The translations under genes were made by a program, and so were the position numbers. A stretch of 64,000 bases of DNA, taken from CADCTQ01 sp963844325. GTDB lineage: Bacteria > Bacteroidota > Bacteroidia > Cytophagales > 172606-1. Below are positions 50,483 to 57,758 of this stretch, one piece after another (position 1 is the stretch's first letter; every line of letters begins with the position of its first letter). The notes under the pieces were generated by a model that worked only from the letters and a program-made list of their open reading frames with translations, was not told where the DNA came from and made no database searches. The stretch covers positions 682,001 to 746,000 of the forward strand of contig CAWJNV010000002.1 in NCBI GenBank assembly GCA_963844325.1, in the 5' to 3' direction.

Positions 50483-50521
50483 CCCGGAAGCCCACCCGTG
50501 AGACACGGGCGGGCTTCCGGG
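50483..50521. terminator. 17-bp hairpin without T-tract
   Basis: CCCGGAAGCCCACCCGT (50483-50499) pairs with ACGGGCGGGCTTCCGGG (50505-50521), one G-T type mismatch, loop GAGAC. It lies between the divergent AraC gene and the LytS-like gene, so termination is odd there; a regulatory hairpin is equally likely. The wider gap 50418-50826 also holds CAGTGTCTCACTG (near 50601), seen again near 39371. No gene is evident. Confidence 0.6.
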
Positions 50522-50826
50522 ACGATACGGCCGGCCGGCCGGTGGATGCTTACCGAGTTTGGTTTTGAACCGTAGTCAGTGTCGTTGGGGCCTTGGCCAG
50601 TGTCTCACTGACCACTTCCGAGTCCCGGCATCCGCCAATGCGTCTGCGTACTGGCCGGGCCAAACGGGTCATCCAGCCCGTAAAATTCGGCACCCACGCC
50701 GAAACGTTTGGGGCGGAACGGCCGGCGCTGCAACTTTGCCCGGTCCGGACGTACGCAACTGGCCGTACTACGTACCATTGCGCGTAATGAATAATAGACC
50801 CGTATTTGCGCCATACCCTTCGATCC

Positions 50827-51990
50827 ATGGAGCCACCCGTTCAGCACACCCTGAAACTTGCCCAGAAAGTCCGGCTGGCGGCCAGCGTATTCGTCATTTA
50901 CTGGCCCCTGCGGCTTTACCTGAACATTGACCTGGAACGCGCCGACCTGGCCTTCCTGCAACGGGCATTGCTCATCTGGCTGCTCGAAATTCCGCTGACC
51001 ATCTTCTTTTTTACCGGCTGGCTGACCATCACCGAATGGCTCGAAGAAAAATTCTTCCGGCAATCGGGGCAGAACTTCCTGATCGACACCAAGTGGCCGG
51101 CCCAACTGGCTACCCTGGTGATTGCCGGCGCCCTGGCCGTCCTGTTCAACGGCGGGTTCCACCTCATCTTGCACCAGGTCAATGACTTTGCCGGCCGCGA
51201 GCAACCCCCTGCCGCCGTGGCGGGTACTGCCTCCGGGGACCAACCCAGGGCCCCCCGGCGGGCCGACCGCGAAACCCGCGGCAAGGCCAATACCAGCCTG
51301 ACGGTGCTGTCCATGCTGATGGCTTTTTACCTGGCGGCCAACCGGCGGGGATACAAGCAACTCGCCCAACTGCGCATCAACGCCGAAGGGTTGAAACGCG
51401 AGGCGACGCAGGCGCAATTCGTGGCCCTGCGCAACCAGGTGAACCCCCATTTCCTGTTCAACAGCCTCAGCATCCTTACCTCGCTGGTGGAGGTAGACCC
51501 CAAGCTGTCGGTGCGGTTCATCAGGCAACTCTCCAAGGTGTACCGTTACATCCTCGAGCAGCGGGACTCCGAACGGGTGAGCCTGCAAACCGAACTTGAC
51601 TTCCTGGCCTCGTACTGCTTCCTGCTCAACCTGCGCTTCGAGGGAAAATTGCAGGTACGCAACCAGGTGCCCGGGCCCGAGGCGGCCCGCTACGCCATTG
51701 CGCCGCTGACGCTGCAACTGCTGGTAGAAAATGCCGTCAAACACAACCAGATGTCGCAGGAAAAGCCGCTGGTGGTCACCATCGAAACGCAGGGAGAGTA
51801 CCTGCTGGTGAGCAATCCCCTGCAACTGCGGCCGCAGGTGGAAGACTCCACGGGCCTGGGCCTGGAAAACATCTTCAACCGCTACCGGCTGCTGACCGAC
51901 CGCCCCGTCGAGGCCGGGGAAGTGGACGATGCCTTCGTGATCAAACTCCCGCTGCTGAAAGAGGAGCGAGGAGCGAGGAGCGAGGAGTGA
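50827..51990 (+). CDS. LytS/YehU-type sensor histidine kinase
   Basis: 387 residues from the ATG at 50827 (MEPPVQHTLKLAQKVRLAAS). Three or so membrane helices in residues 20-170 (SVFVIYWPLRLYLNI, LLEIPLTIFFFTGWLTI, LATLVIAGALAVLF). The His_kinase domain has the phospho-acceptor His208 in NQVNPHFLFNSLSILTSL and FIRQLSKVYRYILEQRDSER; HATPase_c follows with ENAVKHNQMSQEKPL and STGLGLENIFNRY. The last residues (KEERGARSEE) are encoded by the left arm of an intergenic repeat, so the native C-terminus has probably been extended. It pairs with the LytTR regulator 104 bp downstream. Confidence 0.9.
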   Translation: MEPPVQHTLKLAQKVRLAASVFVIYWPLRLYLNIDLERADLAFLQRALLIWLLEIPLTIFFFTGWLTITEWLEEKFFRQSGQNFLIDTKWPAQLATLVIAGALAVLFNGGFHLILHQVNDFAGREQPPAAVAGTASGDQPRAPRRADRETRGKANTSLTVLSMLMAFYLAANRRGYKQLAQLRINAEGLKREATQAQFVALRNQVNPHFLFNSLSILTSLVEVDPKLSVRFIRQLSKVYRYILEQRDSERVSLQTELDFLASYCFLLNLRFEGKLQVRNQVPGPEAARYAIAPLTLQLLVENAVKHNQMSQEKPLVVTIETQGEYLLVSNPLQLRPQVEDSTGLGLENIFNRYRLLTDRPVEAGEVDDAFVIKLPLLKEERGARSEE

Positions 51991-52090
51991 GAAGGCGGGC
52001 ACGGGCTTGTCCGGAGAAACGGTAAAGTGCGTGTACAATCTTCTCGCTTCTCACTCCTCGCTTCTCACTCCTCACTCCTCACTCCTTTCC
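51960..52090. repeat. Inverted repeat, GAAGCGAGGAGTGAGAAGCG family (copy 2), inside coding end
   Basis: Left arm (51960-51994) is GAGGAGCGAGGAGCGAGGAG then CGAGGAGTGAGAAGG; right arm (52040-52090) is CTTCTCGCTTCTCACTCCTC, GCTTCTCACTCCTCACTCCT and repeats. The kinase stop codon (51988) lies in the left arm, and the LytTR ATG at 52095 starts 5 bp after the right arm. The mRNA hairpin therefore spans the complete intercistronic region of a sensor-regulator pair. Confidence 0.9.
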
Positions 52091-52094
52091 CGCT

Positions 52095-52871
52095 ATGAAC
52101 GTAGTCATTATTGAAGACGAAACCCTCACGGCCCAGCGCCTCGAGAAGCTGCTGGGGGAAATCGACCCGGCCATCCAGGTCGTCGCCCGGATTCCTTCGG
52201 TAGCCAAAGCCATTGCGTGGTTCACCGAACCGGCCACGCCCCGGGCCGACCTGGTGTTCATGGACATTCACCTGGAAGACGACATTGCCTTCCGCATCAT
52301 TGAGCAGACGAAGCTGACGGTTCCCATCATTTTTACCACGGCCTACGACGCCTACACGCTGCAAGCCTTCAAGGCCAACAGCATTGACTACCTGCTCAAA
52401 CCCATCGACGAGGACGAACTGGCGGCGGCGCTCCACAAGTTCAAAACGCTGCGGCAAACCACCCCGGCGGCCCCGGCCGGCCCACCCGATTACGCGGCCC
52501 TGGTGAACCTGCTCCAGGGCGGCGGCAAAGCGTACAAAGACCGGTTCATGGTCACCATCGGCACGAAGATCCGCAGCATCGGCACGGCGGACATCGCCTA
52601 TTTTTCCTACGAAGACAAGGCCAACTGGCTGACCACGCACGACGGCCAGCACCTGCCCGTGGAGTACAGCCTCGACAAACTGACCGCCCTGGTCAACCCG
52701 GCGGCGTTTTTCCGGGTAAACCGGGCTTTCCTGGTTTCCCTGCCCGCCATCCGCACCATCCACACCTATTCGGGCAGCAAGCTCAAACTGGACCTCAAGC
52801 CCACGCCCCACCAGGACGTGTTCGTGAGCGGCGACCGCATCACCGACTTCAAAGAGTGGCTGGGGAAATGA
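52095..52871 (+). CDS. LytTR-family response regulator
   Basis: 258 residues. The receiver has acidic Glu7-Asp8 (IIEDETLTAQRL), phospho-acceptor Asp57 in DLVFMDIHLEDD and the conserved Lys in YLLKPIDEDEL. Residues about 150-258 are a LytTR DNA-binding domain (FMVTIGTKIRSIGTADIAYF, VEYSLDKLTALVNPAAFFRV, NRAFLVSLPAIRTIHTYSGS). It pairs with the LytS-type kinase upstream. The next plus-strand gene is an outer-membrane receptor whose promoter region could be its target, but this is a guess from neighbourhood only. Confidence 0.95.
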   Translation: MNVVIIEDETLTAQRLEKLLGEIDPAIQVVARIPSVAKAIAWFTEPATPRADLVFMDIHLEDDIAFRIIEQTKLTVPIIFTTAYDAYTLQAFKANSIDYLLKPIDEDELAAALHKFKTLRQTTPAAPAGPPDYAALVNLLQGGGKAYKDRFMVTIGTKIRSIGTADIAYFSYEDKANWLTTHDGQHLPVEYSLDKLTALVNPAAFFRVNRAFLVSLPAIRTIHTYSGSKLKLDLKPTPHQDVFVSGDRITDFKEWLGK

Positions 52872-52884
52872 TGCAGGCGTTTGC

Positions 52885-52961
52885 TGGTCAATGGTCAATG
52901 GTCATTCGCATGCGATAACCTACGCACCCCTAATGACCAATGCACCAATGACCATTGACCA
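52885..52961. repeat. Intergenic inverted repeat, GGTCAATGGTCATT family
   Basis: Left arm TGGTCAATGGTCAATGGTCA (52885-52906, with TT) pairs with right arm AATGACCAATGCACCAATGA then CCATTGACCA (52932-52961). It lies just after the LytTR stop and about 65 bp before the promoter-like box of the receptor gene. Confidence 0.85.
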
Positions 52962-53026
52962 CCCAATCCTTCCGCCACGCGAAACCGGGCACTCAGCCGG
53001 CCGAAAGGGCGATTCACCCGGGAGGA

Positions 53027-53058
53027 TTTAGGGAAGGGGGCCGGGGGAGATACTTTTG
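53027..53058 (+). promoter_or_regulatory. Bacteroidota-type promoter candidate for the outer-membrane receptor
   Basis: TACTTTTG (53051-53058) matches the TAnnTTTG -7 consensus exactly. TTTAG at 53027-53031 is 19 bp upstream and resembles a degraded -33 TTTG. The leader to the ATG at 53087 would be about 22 nt after a start near 53065. The spacer is G-rich (GGAAGGGGGCCGGGGG), unlike typical AT spacers. Confidence 0.55.
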
Positions 53059-53086
53059 CAACGTACTCCTTAACGGTACGCCTCCC

Positions 53087-55738
53087 ATGAAAAAAGCATT
53101 CCTTTGCCTCGCCTTGCTGGCAAGCGGCTCCCTGGCAGTAGCCCAAAACGCCGCCCCGGGCAGCGTGCCGGCCGCAACCCGTCCCGGCGCCGGGAACGTC
53201 CCCGCCGCCCGGCTCACCCCCGCGGCGGGCAAAGGCAGCATTGCCGGCACCGTCGTGGACGCCACCACCCAACAGCCCGTTCCCTTCGCCACCGTAGCCC
53301 TCAACGACCCGGGCACCAGCAAGCCCCTGGACGGTACGACCACCGACGAAAGCGGCAGATTCACCCTGCAAAAAGTAGCCGCCGGCACGTACCAGGTGCA
53401 GGTTACCTCCATCGGCTACGGGACCAAAACCATCGGCCCGGTTGCCGTCGGCAACGCTCAGAACAAGGTTGACCTGGGCCCGGTGCTGCTGCCGCCCGCC
53501 GTGGAGGTGTTGCAGGAAGTGACCGTGCAGGGCCAGCGAACCCTCATTGAAGAGAAAGTAGACCGCACCGTGTACAACGCCGAAGCCGATGCCACCAACC
53601 AGGGCGGCGACGCCACCGACGTACTCCGCAAAGTGCCCATGCTGTCGGTGGACCTCGACGGCAACGTGTCCATGCGGGGCAGCCAGAACATCCGGGTGCT
53701 CATCAACAACCGGCCCTCCACCATCACGGCCGGCAGCGTCGCCGACGCGCTGAAGCAGATTCCTTCCGACATGATCAAATCCGTGGAGGTCATTACTTCG
53801 CCTTCCGCCAAGTACGACGCCGAAGGGTCGGGCGGCATCATCAACATCGTGACCAAGAAAAACACGCTGGAAGGTTTTGCCCTCAACACCGACCTGGGCG
53901 TGGGGCTTCGGGGCACCAACCTGGGCCTCAACGGCAGCCTCCGCAAGGGCAAGATGGGCTTTTCCCTCGACGGCCGGGGCCGGCTGGGCTACAACGTGAA
54001 CGGCGAATTCACCAACCGGCAGCTTACCACCGGCAGCAGCGCGCAGACCCTCACCACGCAGCAGGCCGACACCCGCAACGGGTTCCTGATGGGCCGCTAC
54101 GCGCTGGGCTGGGACTACGACATCAGCAAGCACGACTACCTCAACGCCTCCGTGCAGTTCGGCACGCGCAACCGCCACACCTTCCAGGACGGGCTGCTCA
54201 CCCAGACCTACCAGGACGACGTGCTCACGGGCGGCAGCCTGCGCAACGTGACCGTGTGGGACCTGTCCAACACCCTCGACGCGAACCTCAACTACACGCA
54301 CACCTTCCGGCAGCCCGGGCGGGAACTGAGCATTCTCACCCAGTACAGCCGCAACAACGCCACCAACAACTTCATCAACAGCCTGCTGGCCGAAGACTTC
54401 TCGACCACCAGCCGGCTCAAAAACCTCAACGAGAGCTACAACCAGGAAGTGACCGTGGAACTCAACTACCAGACGCCCCTGGGCAAGAACCAACTCCTGG
54501 AAATGGGCGGCAAGGAAATCATGCGCAAGGTCACCAGCGACTACACCTACTTTGCCGCCGAGGGGGCCGACGGCGAATACGTGGCCCTGCCCGGCAGCAG
54601 CCGGTCCAACGTGTTCAGCTACGACCAGCACATCACGGCGGGCTACCTTTCCTACGCGGTGACCCTGCCCAAAAACTACAGCCTCAAGGCCGGCACCCGC
54701 TACGAGTACACCACCATTGCGGCCCGGTTGCAGACCGGGGACGGCGGGTTCCGGATTCCGTCGTACGGCGTGCTGGTGCCCAGCGTGAACCTGTCCAAGA
54801 AACTCAACAACGGCAACACGCTGAAAGCGGCCTACAACCGCCGGATTCAGCGGCCCTCCCTGCAATTCCTCAACCCCAACGTAGACGCTTCCAATCCCTT
54901 GAGCATCAGTACCGGTAACCCCGACCTGCGGCCCGAGTACACCAACAACTTCGAACTGGCCTACAGCACTACCCTCAAGAGTACGTCGCTGAACTTTTCG
55001 GCCTTTGCCCGCAATACCACCGGGGCCATCCAGCGGGTCCGCGACGTGATTCCCGGCGGCGCAGACCCGGTCACGGGCCTGTCCCGGCCCGACACCATCC
55101 GCACGGGCTTCCAGAACATCGGCAGCGAAAACGCCTACGGCATGAGCGTATTCGCCAACGTAAGCCTCTCCAACCGGTTCTCGCTGAACGGCGGCACCGA
55201 CGTGTACTACGCCGTGCTGGACAACCACGTGGCCGACCCGCTCTACAACGCCAGCAACCAGGGGTGGGTGTACAGCGTCCGGGGCTTTGCCAACTACACC
55301 CTCACCAGGGGCTGGGGCCTGCAACTGTTCGGCTTCTACCGGGGCCGGGAGGTGCAACTGCAAGGGATGCGGGGCGGGTTCGGCGTCTACAGCCTGAGCG
55401 TGAAGAAAGACTTGCCCAACAAAAAGGGCAGCATCGGGTTCGGGGCCGAAAACTTCCTGGCGCCGGCCATCACCACGCGCAGTGAACTGGCCTCGCCGGT
55501 CCTCACCCAGTCGGGCACCAACACCATGCGCAACCTGAGTTTCAAGGTGAACCTGAGCTACCGCATCGGCAAGATGACGGCCAGGGACGCCCCCAAGCGC
55601 CGCAAATCCGTGCGCAACGACGACCTGAAAGGCGGGGAGGGCAACGGCCAGGAGGAGAGTACGCAAACGGGCGGCGGCCCCTCGCAAACGCCGGCGAAAG
55701 GACAGGCTCCGGCCGCTCCGGGCACTAGGCCCAAATAA
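53087..55738 (+). CDS. Outer-membrane beta-barrel TonB-dependent-type receptor with carboxypeptidase-like domain
   Basis: 883 residues from the ATG at 53087, with signal peptide MKKAFLCLALLASGSLAVAQ; the frame is open further upstream but not coding-like. Residues about 40-130 form a carboxypeptidase-D regulatory-like domain (GTVVDATTQQPVPFATVALN, GRFTLQKVAAGTYQVQV). A plug domain follows (VDRTVYNAEADATNQGGDAT, VLRKVPMLSVDLDGNVSMRG, GSGGIINIVTKKN), then an OMP beta-barrel (outer membrane beta-barrel family 3 type). The tail after about 840 is a Lys/Gln-rich extension rather than the usual aromatic end. Ligand is unknown. It follows the LytTR pair. Confidence 0.9.
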   Translation: MKKAFLCLALLASGSLAVAQNAAPGSVPAATRPGAGNVPAARLTPAAGKGSIAGTVVDATTQQPVPFATVALNDPGTSKPLDGTTTDESGRFTLQKVAAGTYQVQVTSIGYGTKTIGPVAVGNAQNKVDLGPVLLPPAVEVLQEVTVQGQRTLIEEKVDRTVYNAEADATNQGGDATDVLRKVPMLSVDLDGNVSMRGSQNIRVLINNRPSTITAGSVADALKQIPSDMIKSVEVITSPSAKYDAEGSGGIINIVTKKNTLEGFALNTDLGVGLRGTNLGLNGSLRKGKMGFSLDGRGRLGYNVNGEFTNRQLTTGSSAQTLTTQQADTRNGFLMGRYALGWDYDISKHDYLNASVQFGTRNRHTFQDGLLTQTYQDDVLTGGSLRNVTVWDLSNTLDANLNYTHTFRQPGRELSILTQYSRNNATNNFINSLLAEDFSTTSRLKNLNESYNQEVTVELNYQTPLGKNQLLEMGGKEIMRKVTSDYTYFAAEGADGEYVALPGSSRSNVFSYDQHITAGYLSYAVTLPKNYSLKAGTRYEYTTIAARLQTGDGGFRIPSYGVLVPSVNLSKKLNNGNTLKAAYNRRIQRPSLQFLNPNVDASNPLSISTGNPDLRPEYTNNFELAYSTTLKSTSLNFSAFARNTTGAIQRVRDVIPGGADPVTGLSRPDTIRTGFQNIGSENAYGMSVFANVSLSNRFSLNGGTDVYYAVLDNHVADPLYNASNQGWVYSVRGFANYTLTRGWGLQLFGFYRGREVQLQGMRGGFGVYSLSVKKDLPNKKGSIGFGAENFLAPAITTRSELASPVLTQSGTNTMRNLSFKVNLSYRIGKMTARDAPKRRKSVRNDDLKGGEGNGQEESTQTGGGPSQTPAKGQAPAAPGTRPK

Positions 55739-55794
55739 GGCGGAGTGGGGGTTGGTTGCTTAACTGAGGGGCGGTCGTACATGAGGGAACAAAA

Positions 55795-55990
55795 AGTCAT
55801 CCCCCTACCCCCTTCCCTTACCCACAAACCAGCTGCACAAGGGGGACTGCGTACCCATCGAACGCGGCCGATCCTCCTGTTGCTGAAGGTTCTCTTAACA
55901 TCGGCAATTCCCTTGCTACGACACGGATGGGTACGCGGTCCCCCTTGTGCGGCTGGTTTGTGGGTAAGGGAAGGGGGTAGGGGGATGACT
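55795..55990. repeat. Inverted repeat of the CATCCCCCTACCCCCTTCC family (copy 2)
   Basis: Arms of about 66 bp: left 55795-55860 (AGTCATCCCCCTACCCCCTT, CCCTTACCCACAAACCAGCT, GCACAAGGGGGACTGCGTAC) and right 55924-55990 (GGGTACGCGGTCCCCCTTGT, GCGGCTGGTTTGTGGGTAAG, GGAAGGGGGTAGGGGGATGA), nearly perfect. The loop is about 63 bp. It lies in the gap between the receptor and the small gene at 56078; the relative at 24148 has weaker arms but the same outer words. Confidence 0.92.
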
Positions 55991-56077
55991 GCTGCGAACC
56001 CACGCCTTTTCCCCTGGTTTCAAAAATGTCTATCCCTCGGTTACTTAATTGTTTACAATACCCTTACCCTTTTTATA

Positions 56078-56329
56078 ATGACGTTACTTTGGCTTTATTC
56101 TTCTTTCCTGAACCTGGACCGGGTGGCGGAAAAGCTCTACGGCCGCCGGAGCCGGCTGCATACCTACCGGCTCCGCCGGAAACTGGTGGGCGAACAGCGG
56201 TTTGAGCCCTGGGAGGTGGCGCAACTCGAACAACTCAAGCACGAAGTACTCGGGCACCTGGGGCTTCCCGAAGACACCCCCGACGGGCCGGCCCCTGACC
56301 AGGAGGCAGTAGAACGCATTGCGCCTTGA
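56078..56329 (+). CDS. Small hypothetical protein
   Basis: 83 residues from the ATG at 56078 (MTLLWLYSSFLNLDRVAEKL). A hydrophobic N-terminal segment is followed by basic YGRRSRLHTYRLRRKLVGEQ and an acidic helix VAQLEQLKHEVLGHLGLPED. It may associate with the membrane or a partner. No family is recognised. The frame continues upstream into the repeat, so the ATG at 56078 after an AT-rich leader is the best start. It ends 40 bp ahead of the YceI gene. Confidence 0.5.
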   Translation: MTLLWLYSSFLNLDRVAEKLYGRRSRLHTYRLRRKLVGEQRFEPWEVAQLEQLKHEVLGHLGLPEDTPDGPAPDQEAVERIAP

Positions 56330-56369
56330 CTTTTTACTTTACATCCATCTTTTACCCTTTAAACGAACA

Positions 56370-57047
56370 ATGATGAAAATGATCCGAGTAAGCATGACTG
56401 CCGTGGCACTGCTGCTGTTGAGCCAAACCGCCCCGCTGGTGGCGGGCCGCAACCCGGGAACCGGTACCCCGCCCGCCGAAACACCCGCCAAGGCCACCAC
56501 CCTGCCCGTGGACGTGAGCAAGAGCACCATGCAGTGGACGGCCAGGAAAGTGACCGGGCAGCACAACGGCACGGTGAAGCTGGCCGGCGGCAACTTGCAG
56601 GTGAAAGGAAGCAAACTGACGGGCGGCACGTTCTCGATGGACATGACCAGCATCACCGTGAGCGACATTACCGACGCTGGCGGGAACGCCAAACTGACCG
56701 GGCACCTCAAATCGGAAGATTTCTTCTCGGTGGAAAAGCACCCGGCTTCTACCTTCACCATTACCAAAGTCGTTCCCGTGGCCGGCGCCAAAGCCGGGGA
56801 GCCCAATTACACCGTCACGGGCAACCTGACCATCAAAGGCATTACCAACCCCGTCACGTTCCCGGCCACGGTGAAGATCAGCGGCGACGCGGCCGAAGCC
56901 ACCGCCCGGCTCGAAGTGGACCGTACCAAGTGGGACATCAAGTACCGGGCCGCCATCATCGGCACCGTTGCCGACAAGGTCATCGAAGACAACTTCACCA
57001 TCGACCTCAAGATCGTGGCCGGCAAATCCGAAACGGCCAGCCGGTAA
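56370..57047 (+). CDS. YceI-family periplasmic protein
   Basis: 225 residues from the ATG at 56370 with a signal peptide (MMKMIRVSMTAVALLLLSQT). The mature part has the YceI lipocalin-like barrel: DVSKSTMQWTARKVTGQHNG, GTFSMDMTSITVSDI, LTGHLKSEDFFSVEKHPAST, YTVTGNLTIKGITNPVTFP and DRTKWDIKYRA. The family binds polyisoprenoid or other lipids in the periplasm. The gene is separate from the upstream small gene by 40 bp, so co-transcription is possible. It is normal length and intact. Confidence 0.92.
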   Translation: MMKMIRVSMTAVALLLLSQTAPLVAGRNPGTGTPPAETPAKATTLPVDVSKSTMQWTARKVTGQHNGTVKLAGGNLQVKGSKLTGGTFSMDMTSITVSDITDAGGNAKLTGHLKSEDFFSVEKHPASTFTITKVVPVAGAKAGEPNYTVTGNLTIKGITNPVTFPATVKISGDAAEATARLEVDRTKWDIKYRAAIIGTVADKVIEDNFTIDLKIVAGKSETASR

Positions 57048-57069
57048 CGGGGGGGTAAAGGGTTGTACG

Positions 57070-57588
57070 GAGGTTCACGCAAAGGCGGGTTTCACGCAAA
57101 GGCGCAAAGAAGCGCAAAGGCCGCAAAGAAAGGAACTGAACCGCAAGGGGCGCAAAGGAGACGCAAAGAAAAAGGAACGGCACGGTGTGGTTATTTTCCT
57201 TTGTTCGTGAAAGCACCGGCACGCGGTACGTGTCGCGTCGCGGCTCCCCTCCTTGGAGGGGTTAGGGGGTGGGTTTACCGATATGACACGGATAATGTGG
57301 GGATCATCGCACGACGATTACTGCACTACCCAGAGAGGTATCCGCATGAGAATGTCTCCGCAGAAAGCTATGTCCGGGCATGAGAGGGGCAAGAACCACT
57401 CCCGGTTCGCCCGCAAGCACCTCACGCGGTGATTCCCACGTTAGTTGTAGCCTGTAGGTAAACCCACCCCCTAACCCCTCCGAGGAGGGGAGCCGCGACG
57501 CGACACGTACCGCGTGCCGGTGCTTTCATGGGCAAAGGAAAATAACCACACCCGTGCCGTTCCTTTTTCTTTGCGTCTTCTTTGCGGT
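57070..57588. repeat. Inverted repeat block with ACCCCCTAACCCCTCC and CGCAAAG words
   Basis: Left side is a direct run of CGCAAAG-type words (57070-57170), then arm GCACCGGCACGCGGTACGTG, TCGCGTCGCGGCTCCCCTCC, GGGGTTAGGGGGTGGGTTTA to 57277. Right arm 57459-57588 is the complement (TAAACCCACCCCCTAACCCC, TCCGAGGAGGGGAGCCGCGA, CGCGACACGTACCGCGTGCC, GGTGCTTTC, then TTTTTCTTTGCGTC). Arms are about 128 bp with an unrelated 180-bp loop. The 711-bp gap 57048-57758 otherwise holds only a promoter-like end. Confidence 0.9.
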
Positions 57589-57677
57589 CCTATCCACAAG
57601 TCTCCGTCGCAATGGGATAGGGTTTAAACCCTATCCTTCCTTCCCGACAAATAGCCGCTAATTTTCAGCAGAATTTA

Positions 57678-57709
57678 TTTGGACTAATTCTAAATAGTGG
57701 ATAATCTTG
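57678..57709 (+). promoter_or_regulatory. Promoter candidate for siderophore receptor
   Basis: TTTGG at 57678-57682 and TAATCTTG at 57702-57709 (one mismatch to TAnnTTTG) are spaced 19 bp apart, as in Bacteroidota promoters. The leader would be about 45 nt to the ATG at 57759. The spacer is AT-rich, unlike the surrounding genome. I see no clear Fur-type 19-bp dyad, so iron control remains inferred from the gene. Confidence 0.6.
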
Positions 57710-57758
57710 CGCCATTAACCACCGCTATTTTTTTCCGTCCATTTGATTCAAACGCTAT

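Noticed and set aside
52895..55687. 930-codon open frame on the minus strand
   Set aside because: It lies antisense to the outer-membrane receptor, has a His/Val/Gly-rich product without domains, and exists because of strong third-position GC in the real gene.
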